27,103 nucleotides of DNA from a virus: positions 1 to 27,103 of IMG/VR virus record IMGVR_UViG_3300032053_000422; one strand, given 5' to 3'. Each line of letters opens with the position of its first letter. Position 1 is the first letter of the stretch. Below are positions 8,042 through 15,457 of the stretch, piece by piece. Below the pieces are notes generated by a model. It searched no databases and was not told the DNA's origin. It saw only the letters and a list, made by a program, of their open reading frames with translations. The translations under genes were made by a program, and so were the position numbers.

Positions 8042-8251
8042 TTAGCCTCCAAGATCTTTAAGGGCGTTTAGACCCTGATTGACCTGGCGCCACTCCGCCA
8101 AGCGAGTCATCAGCTTGGTACCGATGATATCAGCAGCCGTCTTTTCATTAATTTCATCAACGCCGTACATAGTGGCGGCTACCTTATTGAGGCCAAAACG
8201 CTGAACGGCCTCACGTAGCTCTGGCGCGATAAACTGGTCAATATTTTCCAT
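8042..8251 (-). CDS. Small helical protein (69 aa)
   Basis: The ATG lies 3 bases after the upstream stop, with AGGGG as ribosome-binding site. The protein has two or three helices. It contains LREAVQRFGLNKVAATMYG near residues 12-30 and NEKTAADIIG near 35-44. The FGLNKVA element is close to FGLTKHA in the 159-residue protein of this window. The downstream gene starts 2 bases past its stop. Function is unknown. Confidence 0.65.
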   Translation of the reverse strand: MENIDQFIAPELREAVQRFGLNKVAATMYGVDEINEKTAADIIGTKLMTRLAEWRQVNQGLNALKDLGG

Positions 8252-8253
8252 GG

Positions 8254-9300
8254 TTAGTGCCCCTGCCCGTAGTGCGGTTTTGCGTCAGCGATAGCTCGCT
8301 CGGTATCCACCAAATTCTTGATGGTAGCGTAGTTAACCCCAGAGCCTCCCATTACGGCTTCACGGAGGAAAGACCTAACAGCATTGATGTCTAGCGAAAG
8401 CGTAGGAGCGAACCGTACCATCGTGCCGTAGGAATCTTTAACGAGAGTCCGGCTGTCAGGGTGCCTAGATATGGCATCACTGAGAACCGGGTCCGTGCGT
8501 AGAAGCGTATCCACGAGAGCCTTACGCTTGGGTTCGAGCATAAAATGATCTCTAAGCGCGTCAACTCCCGACCCAATTCCGTGAGCGGCTAGGCCTACCA
8601 ATGCGCCACCTACGGAGGAACCTATACCTTTGCTGATGCCCTCCGTAACAGAGCTGCCCATAGAAGGCCAAAATCCAGGTTCTTTGGTACTCATGCGCTT
8701 ACCCACAGCGCGAGCAGCCGCGTTACCTATCGATTTAACATCTTTACCGTGCTGAGCCTTGGACTGTTGCTGAAACTTTTTTATACGCGCCTCTAGCTGC
8801 TGCATCTCGGACTTGGGCGCCTTCGCGGCTTCCTTGGTCATCGAATACAACTCAGCCTTCTTCTCAAGGAAGGAGTCCAAGCTAGCAACAATCACGCGGC
8901 TGGGGTCGGCGTAGGCATTCATGAGTTCGTCCTCATGCTGTTTTTGGGACGTGTTAAAAGCATGCAGGAGTATAGGCGCAAGAGCGGCAGTACCCACAGC
9001 GGCTCGAGCTAGCGCAGGTCGTTTCGCTATAGCGGAGCCAGCGTTGCTGATACTTTTGGCCAACGAGCTATTAGGGTCGTGCGTGGGGGATACGAATTTA
9101 GACACGCTGCGGTACCCCGCGCCCAGGGCTCCTTTAGCGGAGGAGGCAGCGCCACGAGCGCCTTCCATTAGCGCCAGTCCTCGGCGTAGATCCCCGCTGT
9201 CTTCCTTTGGAAGATTAGCCAACACAGCGCGCGGGTCATGCCCGAACGCCTCTTTTTCAAAGAGCGCTAGCACCTGCGCTTTGAAAATAAGGTTCTTCAC
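8254..9300 (-). CDS. Putative virion protein with Gly-rich hydrophobic segments (348 aa)
   Basis: The start is a GTG at 9298-9300, right after the previous stop; an ATG two bases upstream is out of frame and stops at once. The N-terminus, MKNLIFKAQVLALFEKEAFG, carries an EKxA motif. A hydrophobic stretch at about residues 97-115 (ARAAVGTAALAPILLHAF) and a glycine-zipper-like stretch at about 220-250 (GIGSSVGGALVGLAAHG) could associate with membrane. The C-terminal 90 residues (from about 258) form a helical domain with VRFAPTLSLDINAVRSFLRE. Such proteins in head clusters are sometimes internal proteins released on infection. That role is inferred, and I do not know the family. Confidence 0.6.
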   Translation of the reverse strand: MKNLIFKAQVLALFEKEAFGHDPRAVLANLPKEDSGDLRRGLALMEGARGAASSAKGALGAGYRSVSKFVSPTHDPNSSLAKSISNAGSAIAKRPALARAAVGTAALAPILLHAFNTSQKQHEDELMNAYADPSRVIVASLDSFLEKKAELYSMTKEAAKAPKSEMQQLEARIKKFQQQSKAQHGKDVKSIGNAAARAVGKRMSTKEPGFWPSMGSSVTEGISKGIGSSVGGALVGLAAHGIGSGVDALRDHFMLEPKRKALVDTLLRTDPVLSDAISRHPDSRTLVKDSYGTMVRFAPTLSLDINAVRSFLREAVMGGSGVNYATIKNLVDTERAIADAKPHYGQGH

Positions 9301-9301
9301 A

Positions 9302-10111
9302 TTACCGCCCTAGTTCGGGCATGTTCTTATCAACCCAGGCCAATGCACCAGACATTTTCTGGTACGTCTGCCGGGCCTCATGCGCTTCCCGCAAAAGTTT
9401 GATCTCCGGGGTGTTATCTACAACAAGGCGTTCCTGTAGGAACGCTACTTTTTCAGCTGTCATAGGAACGCTAGATACTTTTAGCTCTTCGTACAGTACC
9501 GCCATCTCAGGCGCGGCGTCTGAGCCTAGATCGGCCCAAGCCATCTTCTCGAAATCCCTGAATTTGGGCCCGTACCCAGGAGCGCGGCGGAAAACATTGG
9601 CTAGGCTCCCTAGCTTCTCCTCCCAGTCAGCCCCCGCCGATAGACGAGCCAGCGTGAACTCTGACGCTAGCTTACGTAGATTCAGCACTACCATGTCAAC
9701 ACGGGGTGCCTTCTCAACATATTCTGACGCCACCTTTTCGGTGGAAGCCACATCAAACTTCTTACCTAGACGTTTCTCAAGCATCATGTCAGGCACTTCA
9801 CCGGCCAATTTGTCGTTGTTGACATTGGCGCTCTGCGGCGGGGCCGAAGCGTGTGACACCATATTACGAATTACAGCTTCAGGGTCGCCGGTATCAAACT
9901 CGATCATTTTGTCCCCGCCGTCCTTTTTCTTGAATAGCTCTTGGAAGGTAGAGACATTCGCCAGGCGTACGAGGGTCCTAATCTCTTCAGGATTAAGGTT
10001 ATTCTCGGTGGCAAATTTCTCGGAGAGCTCATTCAGGCTCTTTTTAGTTACTAGGTGCTGCTCCGCGAGATTCTGGGCGTGCTTTATATACTCTGACTCG
10101 TTCCAGCGCAT
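9302..10111 (-). CDS. Helical hypothetical virion-cluster protein (269 aa)
   Basis: The ATG is preceded by AGGA at 8 bases. The product is nearly all helix, begins MRWNESEYIKHAQNLAEQHL, and ends WVDKNMPELGR. It has three EKxA motifs (TEKVASE, FEKMAWA, AEKVAFL) and related repeats such as LRKLASE and YQKMSGA. A segment at about residues 55-85 (FKKKDGGDKMIEFDTGDPEA) looks disordered. There is no enzyme motif. The order and spacing with the 230- and 348-residue genes suggest one transcript. A structural or internal head role is the most likely reading. Confidence 0.6.
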   Translation of the reverse strand: MRWNESEYIKHAQNLAEQHLVTKKSLNELSEKFATENNLNPEEIRTLVRLANVSTFQELFKKKDGGDKMIEFDTGDPEAVIRNMVSHASAPPQSANVNNDKLAGEVPDMMLEKRLGKKFDVASTEKVASEYVEKAPRVDMVVLNLRKLASEFTLARLSAGADWEEKLGSLANVFRRAPGYGPKFRDFEKMAWADLGSDAAPEMAVLYEELKVSSVPMTAEKVAFLQERLVVDNTPEIKLLREAHEARQTYQKMSGALAWVDKNMPELGR

Positions 10112-10120
10112 GGCTATATC

Positions 10121-10813
10121 CTAGTGGAAAATGTCATCCAGCAAAACAGGAGATTTTTCTACCGAGATAGTTTCGTCAACGCCTTCCAAGGCGATACGAA
10201 GTTCCTCGTAGGCTTGCTTAGTTGCCTGCGGATCCATCTTCTCGAGGATCTCAGCATTTCGAATAGCGGTAGCCCACCACTTCTGAGATTCTTTGGCTAC
10301 GCTACTAGTAAGACTATTTCCGCGGTGTGACATACCTCGATAGAATGCGTCGATCATAGTGCGCCGCACGACAACTCGAGTGTCCACGCTCTGCTGACCG
10401 CCATACGTCCAAATAAGATATTCAGCCCCGACCATGATGCCGGTCTTTAGAAGCTCCCCGGCATAGGCATCACCGTCGTAATTAGACGCGTATGAAATCT
10501 TTTCGAGACGATTCCTGAATGCAGTAACGTCAAAGAAGAGGTACTCATACGCGAGTATTACTAGCGCTGGAATGCCTAGGACAGATGACATTACTGCGCG
10601 ATCCGCGCCTGAGAGTACGAAAGCATCCAAGACTGCGCGATGCTGCGTATCCAGATATAGATCGTAGGCGTACTCGACTAGGGGATCCGGAGTTCCAGTA
10701 CGCGTAATAAGCCCGTGGAGAGCTAGCTCGAAATCCCCCGGAGGCGGGGGAGTCGCTGTCTTTACGGATGCGAGCACAGACTCGAACCTGTGCCGTGGTG
10801 ACGCCCGTTTCAT
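10121..10813 (-). CDS. Helical protein with possible helix-turn-helix (230 aa)
   Basis: The ATG lies directly after the stop of the 876-residue gene (AGGGG, then TAATAATG), so translation is likely coupled. Residues about 58-92 read HRAVLDAFVLSGADRAVMSS followed by VLGIPALVILAYEYLFFDV. The form is one helix, a Gly turn, a second helix with LGI, then YEYLFFDV, which resembles helix-turn-helix segments in phage small-terminase-like or regulatory proteins. The rest is helical, with a WW pair near residue 179. It could bind DNA, interact with the packaging motor, or be purely structural. Confidence in function is low; the gene itself is clear. Confidence 0.6.
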   Translation of the reverse strand: MKRASPRHRFESVLASVKTATPPPPGDFELALHGLITRTGTPDPLVEYAYDLYLDTQHRAVLDAFVLSGADRAVMSSVLGIPALVILAYEYLFFDVTAFRNRLEKISYASNYDGDAYAGELLKTGIMVGAEYLIWTYGGQQSVDTRVVVRRTMIDAFYRGMSHRGNSLTSSVAKESQKWWATAIRNAEILEKMDPQATKQAYEELRIALEGVDETISVEKSPVLLDDIFH

Positions 10814-10815
10814 TA

Positions 10816-13446
10816 TTACCCCTGGTAGACGCTATGGTCATTCTGGTCCCGCAGGACGAGTGTGTTCTGATTAATCTTCAGAATCAAATCACCCATTCCA
10901 CGGAACGTAGAACGAAGATTGTCTTCCAGCGAGATAAAGGCATCGTCGCCAATATCACCCTTGATGCGCATTTCGTCCATCCAGAGCGTAAGTAGCACGC
11001 GCCCCAGATTGTCTAGGGACTTCTCAAGGTTCGGCAGATAGCCAGCGACCATCTCTTTGAGAGACGGAGTTTGGGCCATCGACGAAAGAGCCGCAGCGTC
11101 GAAAGTACCAGCGTCATTGAGCTGTCCTGCTTGCTCAATGAACTGGGGGTTTACTTGCTGCTGCATCGTATCCATGGACCCGTCATCTGACGACATTGTT
11201 GCTTGCGGCGGCTGTTGCTGTTGCGCATTCGGGTCTTGCCCCGGCTGTCCAGCTTGAGGCTGCCCAGCTTGAGGCTGTCCAGCTTGAGGCTGTCCAGCTT
11301 GAGGCTGCTGCGCCTGAGCGTTGGGATCCTGCCCAGGCTGCGGCTGACCGCCCATACCTTGAACAGGCGCACCAGCGCCCATCTGAGACGGGTCCATCGG
11401 GCCACCCATTGCGGCTGCTGCGGCAGCAGGAGCAGCGCCAGCGCCACCACCACTAGCGATCATGCTAGCGCGTTGCTGGATTGTCTGCACCATTTGCTGC
11501 ATCTGCGTGAGAGCAGCCATCTGGCCCTGGATGCTCTGCATCTGCTCGGCTACCGCCATATCAACAGGCGACGGGCCTTGAGGCTGTTGCATCTGAGCCT
11601 GTTGCATTTGCATCATTGCGGCTTCGGCGGGATCAGGGGCTTGTTCTTTTCCACCTTCGGCGGCGACACTCATCCGCGCCGCCACCTTCTGAAACTTCTC
11701 CTGCTCAATAATCCAGAAGGAGTAGTTTCCAGTGTCAGCCGCTTGCTTGAGCGCGAACTCCGCGTCGTCGATGGAAATTACTGCGTCCGTCGCTAGCTTG
11801 CGGAGGGCGGAAACAAAATTAGGCGCGTAGTCACCCGAGATGTTGTAGCCATCTTCACCTGTGTACTTAGACACCTTAACCTTCTCGGCGCCCTCCTCTA
11901 GCATCGCGTCGGTGGTCCAGTGGAAGATGTCCTTAGGTGACGTGAGGAAGTCGCGCTGTACGAGTTCGCCTTTGGTAGGAAACCAAACGAAGTTGCTCGG
12001 CATGTAGACTACGTCGCTATTGGCCGGGATCATCAACTTACTAGTAGGGCTCTTCTCGTCCATGACGAGGGTCTTCTTACCCCAGCCGCCAAGAACCTCG
12101 ATGTGCTTCTTGCCGTCGGTCGAGGTGATCGATTCGATGGTTACAGGGGCGGTGGCTACGAACGTACCGCCACGCTTCTGTACGAAGATACCCTTTTGAC
12201 CCTTGCGAGGGCCCGCAGCTGAAGTCTCCCCGACCGTCTTCTTGAAGACAGCAGAACCTTCTAGCTGGCTCATCGCAACCTGCGTACCAAGAAGCACGCT
12301 AGACTCGATTAGGTCGCCGTCTTCGGTAATCCCAACATACCGATCCACGTGGAATTCATCTTTGTACCCGGTGATGCCCGGGATACGATACCGAGAATTG
12401 TGCCCCTGCAGCGGGTCTGCGGGACCTTCATTGGTGGGGCGGAATCGGATGTTACGCGCCGGAATTCGTTTACCATCCGTGTCAGAGAACAGGTTGATGG
12501 GGTTAGCGATAACTAGCGCGACTACGGGCTTCCCATCTTTCTTCCACAGCTTGTAGGCTCCAGCATCTTTGGGCTCGTGCAGATCCAGATAAGGCTGGAT
12601 CGCTAGAGCACGGTTGACCCTCTTACGGTCATCTTTAGCGTAGTAGCCCTTAACCTTCACACCCTGGAAGGCTGCGGGGGACTTAGAACCAAAGATGTCC
12701 TTGAACTCCATTGAGGTAGTCTTGTCGTCTGCGACGTACAAGGCACCACCCGTCATTTTGATCCCGCCGCCATAATCAGCGAGTTTAAGGGAATCGACCA
12801 GGGGTTTCTCGCCATAAAACCACACTGCCTGCTTCAGCATCGTGGGGCGAGTTTCAAATAGTTTAGCCGCGGCCGTCTTTACCTTGTTAGGGGCCTTGGA
12901 GAGAAAATCAAGGAACGCCAACTTGGGCTCAACTTGGTTACGGGCTTCGTCGAAGACACGACCGGCCTGCTTGATAGCGCTGGAGGTATCTGACGCGTAG
13001 CTGTAGCGGCCCGTGGTGGGCGGTACGACAGTGTTTCGGATATCAACATCAGTCGGCATGGTCTTGGGCGGAGTAACACCCCGGCCCATCTCACCAAGCG
13101 ACTGCTTGTCTAGCTCTTCGAGCCATTCTTTGCTCAAAGGCATGAAAGCGTTAAGATCTTTGTAATAGAGAATATCCAGGGGCTTAACCTGGTTATCCGC
13201 CATCACCACAGGGATGTAGATAGTCTGCCCGCGCCGGATAACCACAAAGGCGCCTACACCGGAACCCTTCTCGTGGTCCGTCTCAAGAACTTTGAACGTA
13301 ACAACATCCGGGGCCACGTTAGGTAGCTTGCTCAAAAGGATGTTGTAGGCCATCTGAGAGAGACCCTGATCGAACAAGGCTTTCGCCTGGTCGCTCGTAC
13401 CACCTTGTTGGCCCATCCCCTGTGTCCGTGGCGAGATAGCAGGCAT
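10816..13446 (-). CDS. Large virion-associated protein with Gln/Gly/Ala linker (876 aa)
   Basis: The start is an ATG with AGGAG six bases upstream; the gene lies just past a terminator for the 439-residue gene. Residues 1-115 hold mixed alpha/beta with GAFVVIRRGQTIYIPVVMAD. Residues about 190-600 are a large beta-rich region without cysteine (VDSLKLADYGGGIKMTGGAL, HVDRYVGITEDGDLIESSVL). Residues about 610-750 are a low-complexity linker rich in Met, Gln, Gly, Ala and Pro, including four QPQAG units. The last ~125 residues are a helical domain (YLPNLEKSLDNLGRVLLTLW). No catalytic motif is visible. Size, composition and position suggest a structural or internal virion protein. I do not recognise the family. 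Confidence 0.65.
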   Translation of the reverse strand: MPAISPRTQGMGQQGGTSDQAKALFDQGLSQMAYNILLSKLPNVAPDVVTFKVLETDHEKGSGVGAFVVIRRGQTIYIPVVMADNQVKPLDILYYKDLNAFMPLSKEWLEELDKQSLGEMGRGVTPPKTMPTDVDIRNTVVPPTTGRYSYASDTSSAIKQAGRVFDEARNQVEPKLAFLDFLSKAPNKVKTAAAKLFETRPTMLKQAVWFYGEKPLVDSLKLADYGGGIKMTGGALYVADDKTTSMEFKDIFGSKSPAAFQGVKVKGYYAKDDRKRVNRALAIQPYLDLHEPKDAGAYKLWKKDGKPVVALVIANPINLFSDTDGKRIPARNIRFRPTNEGPADPLQGHNSRYRIPGITGYKDEFHVDRYVGITEDGDLIESSVLLGTQVAMSQLEGSAVFKKTVGETSAAGPRKGQKGIFVQKRGGTFVATAPVTIESITSTDGKKHIEVLGGWGKKTLVMDEKSPTSKLMIPANSDVVYMPSNFVWFPTKGELVQRDFLTSPKDIFHWTTDAMLEEGAEKVKVSKYTGEDGYNISGDYAPNFVSALRKLATDAVISIDDAEFALKQAADTGNYSFWIIEQEKFQKVAARMSVAAEGGKEQAPDPAEAAMMQMQQAQMQQPQGPSPVDMAVAEQMQSIQGQMAALTQMQQMVQTIQQRASMIASGGGAGAAPAAAAAAMGGPMDPSQMGAGAPVQGMGGQPQPGQDPNAQAQQPQAGQPQAGQPQAGQPQAGQPGQDPNAQQQQPPQATMSSDDGSMDTMQQQVNPQFIEQAGQLNDAGTFDAAALSSMAQTPSLKEMVAGYLPNLEKSLDNLGRVLLTLWMDEMRIKGDIGDDAFISLEDNLRSTFRGMGDLILKINQNTLVLRDQNDHSVYQG
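11251..11310 (-). repeat. Four tandem 15-bp units coding QPQAG
   Basis: Four head-to-tail copies of AGCTTGAGGCTGNCC (plus strand) lie at 11251-11265, 11266-11280, 11281-11295 and 11296-11310. Units two and three are identical and the last ends CTG. A partial unit precedes them. They encode the QPQAG pentads at about residues 713-732 of the 876-residue protein. Copy number could change by slippage without breaking the frame. Confidence 0.95.
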
Positions 13447-13475
13447 TTCGTTCTCCTACAGCAATCAGTTTACCA

Positions 13476-13526
13476 CGTAAAGTAAAACGGCCGCCAGGCC
13501 CGGATACTGTGGACCCGACGGCCGTT
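13476..13526 (-). terminator. Rho-independent terminator after the 439-residue gene
   Basis: On the minus strand AACGGCCG (13519-13526) pairs with CGGCCGTT (13486-13493). An inner GGTCC/GGGCC stem extends the hairpin. TTTTACTTTACG follows. It lies 28 bases past the stop of the 439-residue gene and 40 bases before the 876-residue gene, so the latter needs readthrough or its own promoter. Confidence 0.75.
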
Positions 13527-13553
13527 GCGGGCCAACATGCTAAACGCTACTAC

Positions 13554-14873
13554 TTAGCTTGCGGCCGACGATGCTGCGATTTCACGAATCTTTCCAAGAA
13601 GAGCGCTTTCCTTCTTCTGGGAATGCCCGATTTCGTCCTTGTGCTCCGGGTCCTTCTTGTACTTGCTGTGATCAACGTCCTTACCGTGCTTGGACTCATC
13701 ACCCTTCATGCCCTCGGCTTCAGCCTTCTTCTCGCCGTGAAGCGTATTCAGATACGCCTGACGCCCGGCATGGTCGTAGCCAATCATCTTGCTGATAGCA
13801 GCGACCTTCTCATCGTCACTCATCGTAGGCAGGTAAGGCCCCACATCTTCAGCGGTCTTCTTGAAGAGAACCAGGAACGCATCTTCCTCGGACGTCTTCG
13901 AAGCGTCGATGACTGAGTTGGTGCCCGAGGGGCTGTTCTTCGGGGCCTTCGGGTGCGGCTGCTCCTTACCAATGCGCGCAGCCTCATCTTCCTTGATGTT
14001 CGCGTTGCCACGACCAACATGGTACATGCCCTGGGGACGGTTCTTCTGGTCAAGTGCAGCGACAGTGTCGATCTTTGCGGCGTCGCTCAGCTCGTTCTTA
14101 TCCTTGCCGTCGTGCAGACCAACTAGCTTGTTGGCAATCTTCTTCAACTGCGCGTCAAGACCCGCGGCCTTGGAAGATCCTGCGTCGTGGGTAAGAGAAT
14201 TGCTGCCCGCAGGCGTATTAGCCGGACCCTTGGGGTTCTTGCTCAGATCGCCAATGTGTCCCTGAATAGTCTCGAGCTGAGTCTTGCCCATCCCAAGATG
14301 ATACGCCCCTTCCGGGCGCTGCTTCTTATCGAGCGCGGCGACTTCGCCCCACTGCGCAGCTTGCGACGCATCATTGCCCTTGTCGCCACCCTGGACGAGA
14401 CCACCCCCAGTAGCGAGCTTGTACTCAGAAGCTGCCTTGTCCATACAGGCAACCGCTGCTTCTGCTGCGAGATCCGGGTACGCAGTAGATGACGCAGTCT
14501 TCGTCAGGTCCGCGGACACTTTTGCGGCTTCTGGTGACGGGGGCGGAGGAGCTTCTGCGCCTTCCGGGACAGGAGGACCACCCGCTTCAGGGCTACCAGG
14601 AGCGGCGGCGCCAGCTTGCTCCATTAGGGCGTGGGCGATCTCCATTAGCTTGTTGGCGACTTCTGCCATCTGCTCAGGGGAGTGCCCGCCTTCAGGAGAA
14701 ACTTCCGGCATCCCGCCAGGAAGACCGCCAGCCTCACCAGGAGCGCCAGGGGTGGCGTCAGCAACGGCGTCAGCGGCCTCGTCCATTGCTTCCTTGGACG
14801 GGAATGCGACGATCCCGCTACGAACCAGTTCGTGTGCTACGCCTCGCGCCGCTGCCCGCTTAAAAATTCCCAT
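13554..14873 (-). CDS. Hydrophilic Ala/Pro/Glu-rich protein with internal duplication (439 aa)
   Basis: The ATG has AAGGAG nine bases upstream. Residues 1-40 are helical (MGIFKRAAARGVAHELVRSG). Residues 40-120 are a Pro/Gly/Ala/Glu linker containing a helix. Two diverged copies of about 58 residues lie at 172-228 and 264-322, sharing VAALDxKxRPxGxYHxGxG, then IG, PKxPxN, PxGxNS. The C-terminal third is very charged (Lys/His/Asp/Glu). There is no cysteine in the repeats and no enzyme motif is visible. The gene has its own candidate promoter (14903-14931) and terminator (13476-13526), so it may be expressed as a separate abundant product. An internal head or DNA-condensing role is possible but unproven. 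Confidence 0.65.
   Translation of the reverse strand: MGIFKRAAARGVAHELVRSGIVAFPSKEAMDEAADAVADATPGAPGEAGGLPGGMPEVSPEGGHSPEQMAEVANKLMEIAHALMEQAGAAAPGSPEAGGPPVPEGAEAPPPPSPEAAKVSADLTKTASSTAYPDLAAEAAVACMDKAASEYKLATGGGLVQGGDKGNDASQAAQWGEVAALDKKQRPEGAYHLGMGKTQLETIQGHIGDLSKNPKGPANTPAGSNSLTHDAGSSKAAGLDAQLKKIANKLVGLHDGKDKNELSDAAKIDTVAALDQKNRPQGMYHVGRGNANIKEDEAARIGKEQPHPKAPKNSPSGTNSVIDASKTSEEDAFLVLFKKTAEDVGPYLPTMSDDEKVAAISKMIGYDHAGRQAYLNTLHGEKKAEAEGMKGDESKHGKDVDHSKYKKDPEHKDEIGHSQKKESALLGKIREIAASSAAS
13908..14360 (-). repeat. Coding duplication of a ~58-residue module
   Basis: Copy one is at 14190-14360 and copy two at 13908-14084. They are recognisable in protein (VAALDKKQRPEGAYHLGMG versus VAALDQKNRPQGMYHVGRG) but diverged in DNA, so the duplication is old. 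About 105 bases of unique sequence separate them. Confidence 0.85.
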
Positions 14874-14902
14874 GAAAGTTATCTCCTTCTTACGTTGGCC
14901 GG

Positions 14903-14931
14903 AGTGTAGGCCAGAGTTTGGTGTTTTACAA
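14903..14931 (-). promoter_or_regulatory. Candidate sigma70-type promoter for the 439-residue gene
   Basis: In the 102-base gap upstream of the gene, the minus strand shows TTGTAA (14926-14931), a spacer of exactly 17 bases, and TACACT (14903-14908). Each box matches the consensus at 4 of 6 positions. It would start transcription about 25 bases before the start codon. Chance occurrence cannot be excluded. Confidence 0.3.
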
Positions 14932-14975
14932 TTTGATACGGGCAGCCATCACCGGTACGACTAGCATAGGAAAAA

Positions 14976-15455
14976 TTACTCACCCGCCGCAACCTCTGAA
15001 TTTTCTACGGATGGTTTAGGGTCAAAATGGCTACCAATAGCGCGCCCGGCATTCGCTAGAAGCATTCCTCCGCCTACAGTACCAACGGTACCCGCCAGAG
15101 GTCCACCTAGCATAGATCCAGCAGTTCTCCCAAGCATATCCCCTACAACTTCACCCCGGCTACTTTCAGGGGACATCTTGGCGAACAAAGCCGTAAGGGC
15201 GAGAGGCATCGCGAGGCTACCCGCTATGGACCCCGCCGTACGGGGAAGGCCTTGATGGTATAAACCCGTACCAGGTTTGAACAAGGTACCCGCCCTGATT
15301 TGTTTTGCCGCTTCAACAGGATGTCCGAACGCCTGGTTCCTTGTTGACGTAGCTACTTCCTTCCAAAACTCAGGAGATAGTACTCCAGCGTGCTTGGTGA
15401 GACCGAACGCCTGAAGCGCCGCCACAACTCCTGCGTTAGTGCTACGTGCGCTCAT
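14976..15455 (-). CDS. Gly-rich, partly hydrophobic hypothetical protein (159 aa)
   Basis: The ATG starts 3 bases after the stop of the beta' C-half gene. The N-terminus has VVAALQAFGLTKHAGVLSP, an FGLxKxA helix also seen in the 69-residue protein. Residues about 75-95 (AGSIAGSLAMPLALTALFA) and 108-135 (TAGSMLGGPLAGTVGTVGGG) are hydrophobic and glycine-zipper-like. They could insert in or pack against membrane. The end is charged. A holin is one alternative, but the cluster context favours a minor virion or internal protein. Family not recognised. Confidence 0.6.
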   Translation of the reverse strand: MSARSTNAGVVAALQAFGLTKHAGVLSPEFWKEVATSTRNQAFGHPVEAAKQIRAGTLFKPGTGLYHQGLPRTAGSIAGSLAMPLALTALFAKMSPESSRGEVVGDMLGRTAGSMLGGPLAGTVGTVGGGMLLANAGRAIGSHFDPKPSVENSEVAAGE

Positions 15456-15457
15456 AG

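Noticed and set aside
9321-10124. 267-codon plus-strand frame opposite the 269-residue gene
   Set aside because: It is Ser/Arg/Ala-rich with no domain. The minus-strand frame has a ribosome-binding site, correct spacing to both neighbours and shared EKxA motifs.
11251-11310. Short tandem repeats as CRISPR or iterons
   Set aside because: The units are contiguous without spacers and are in frame inside a coding region.
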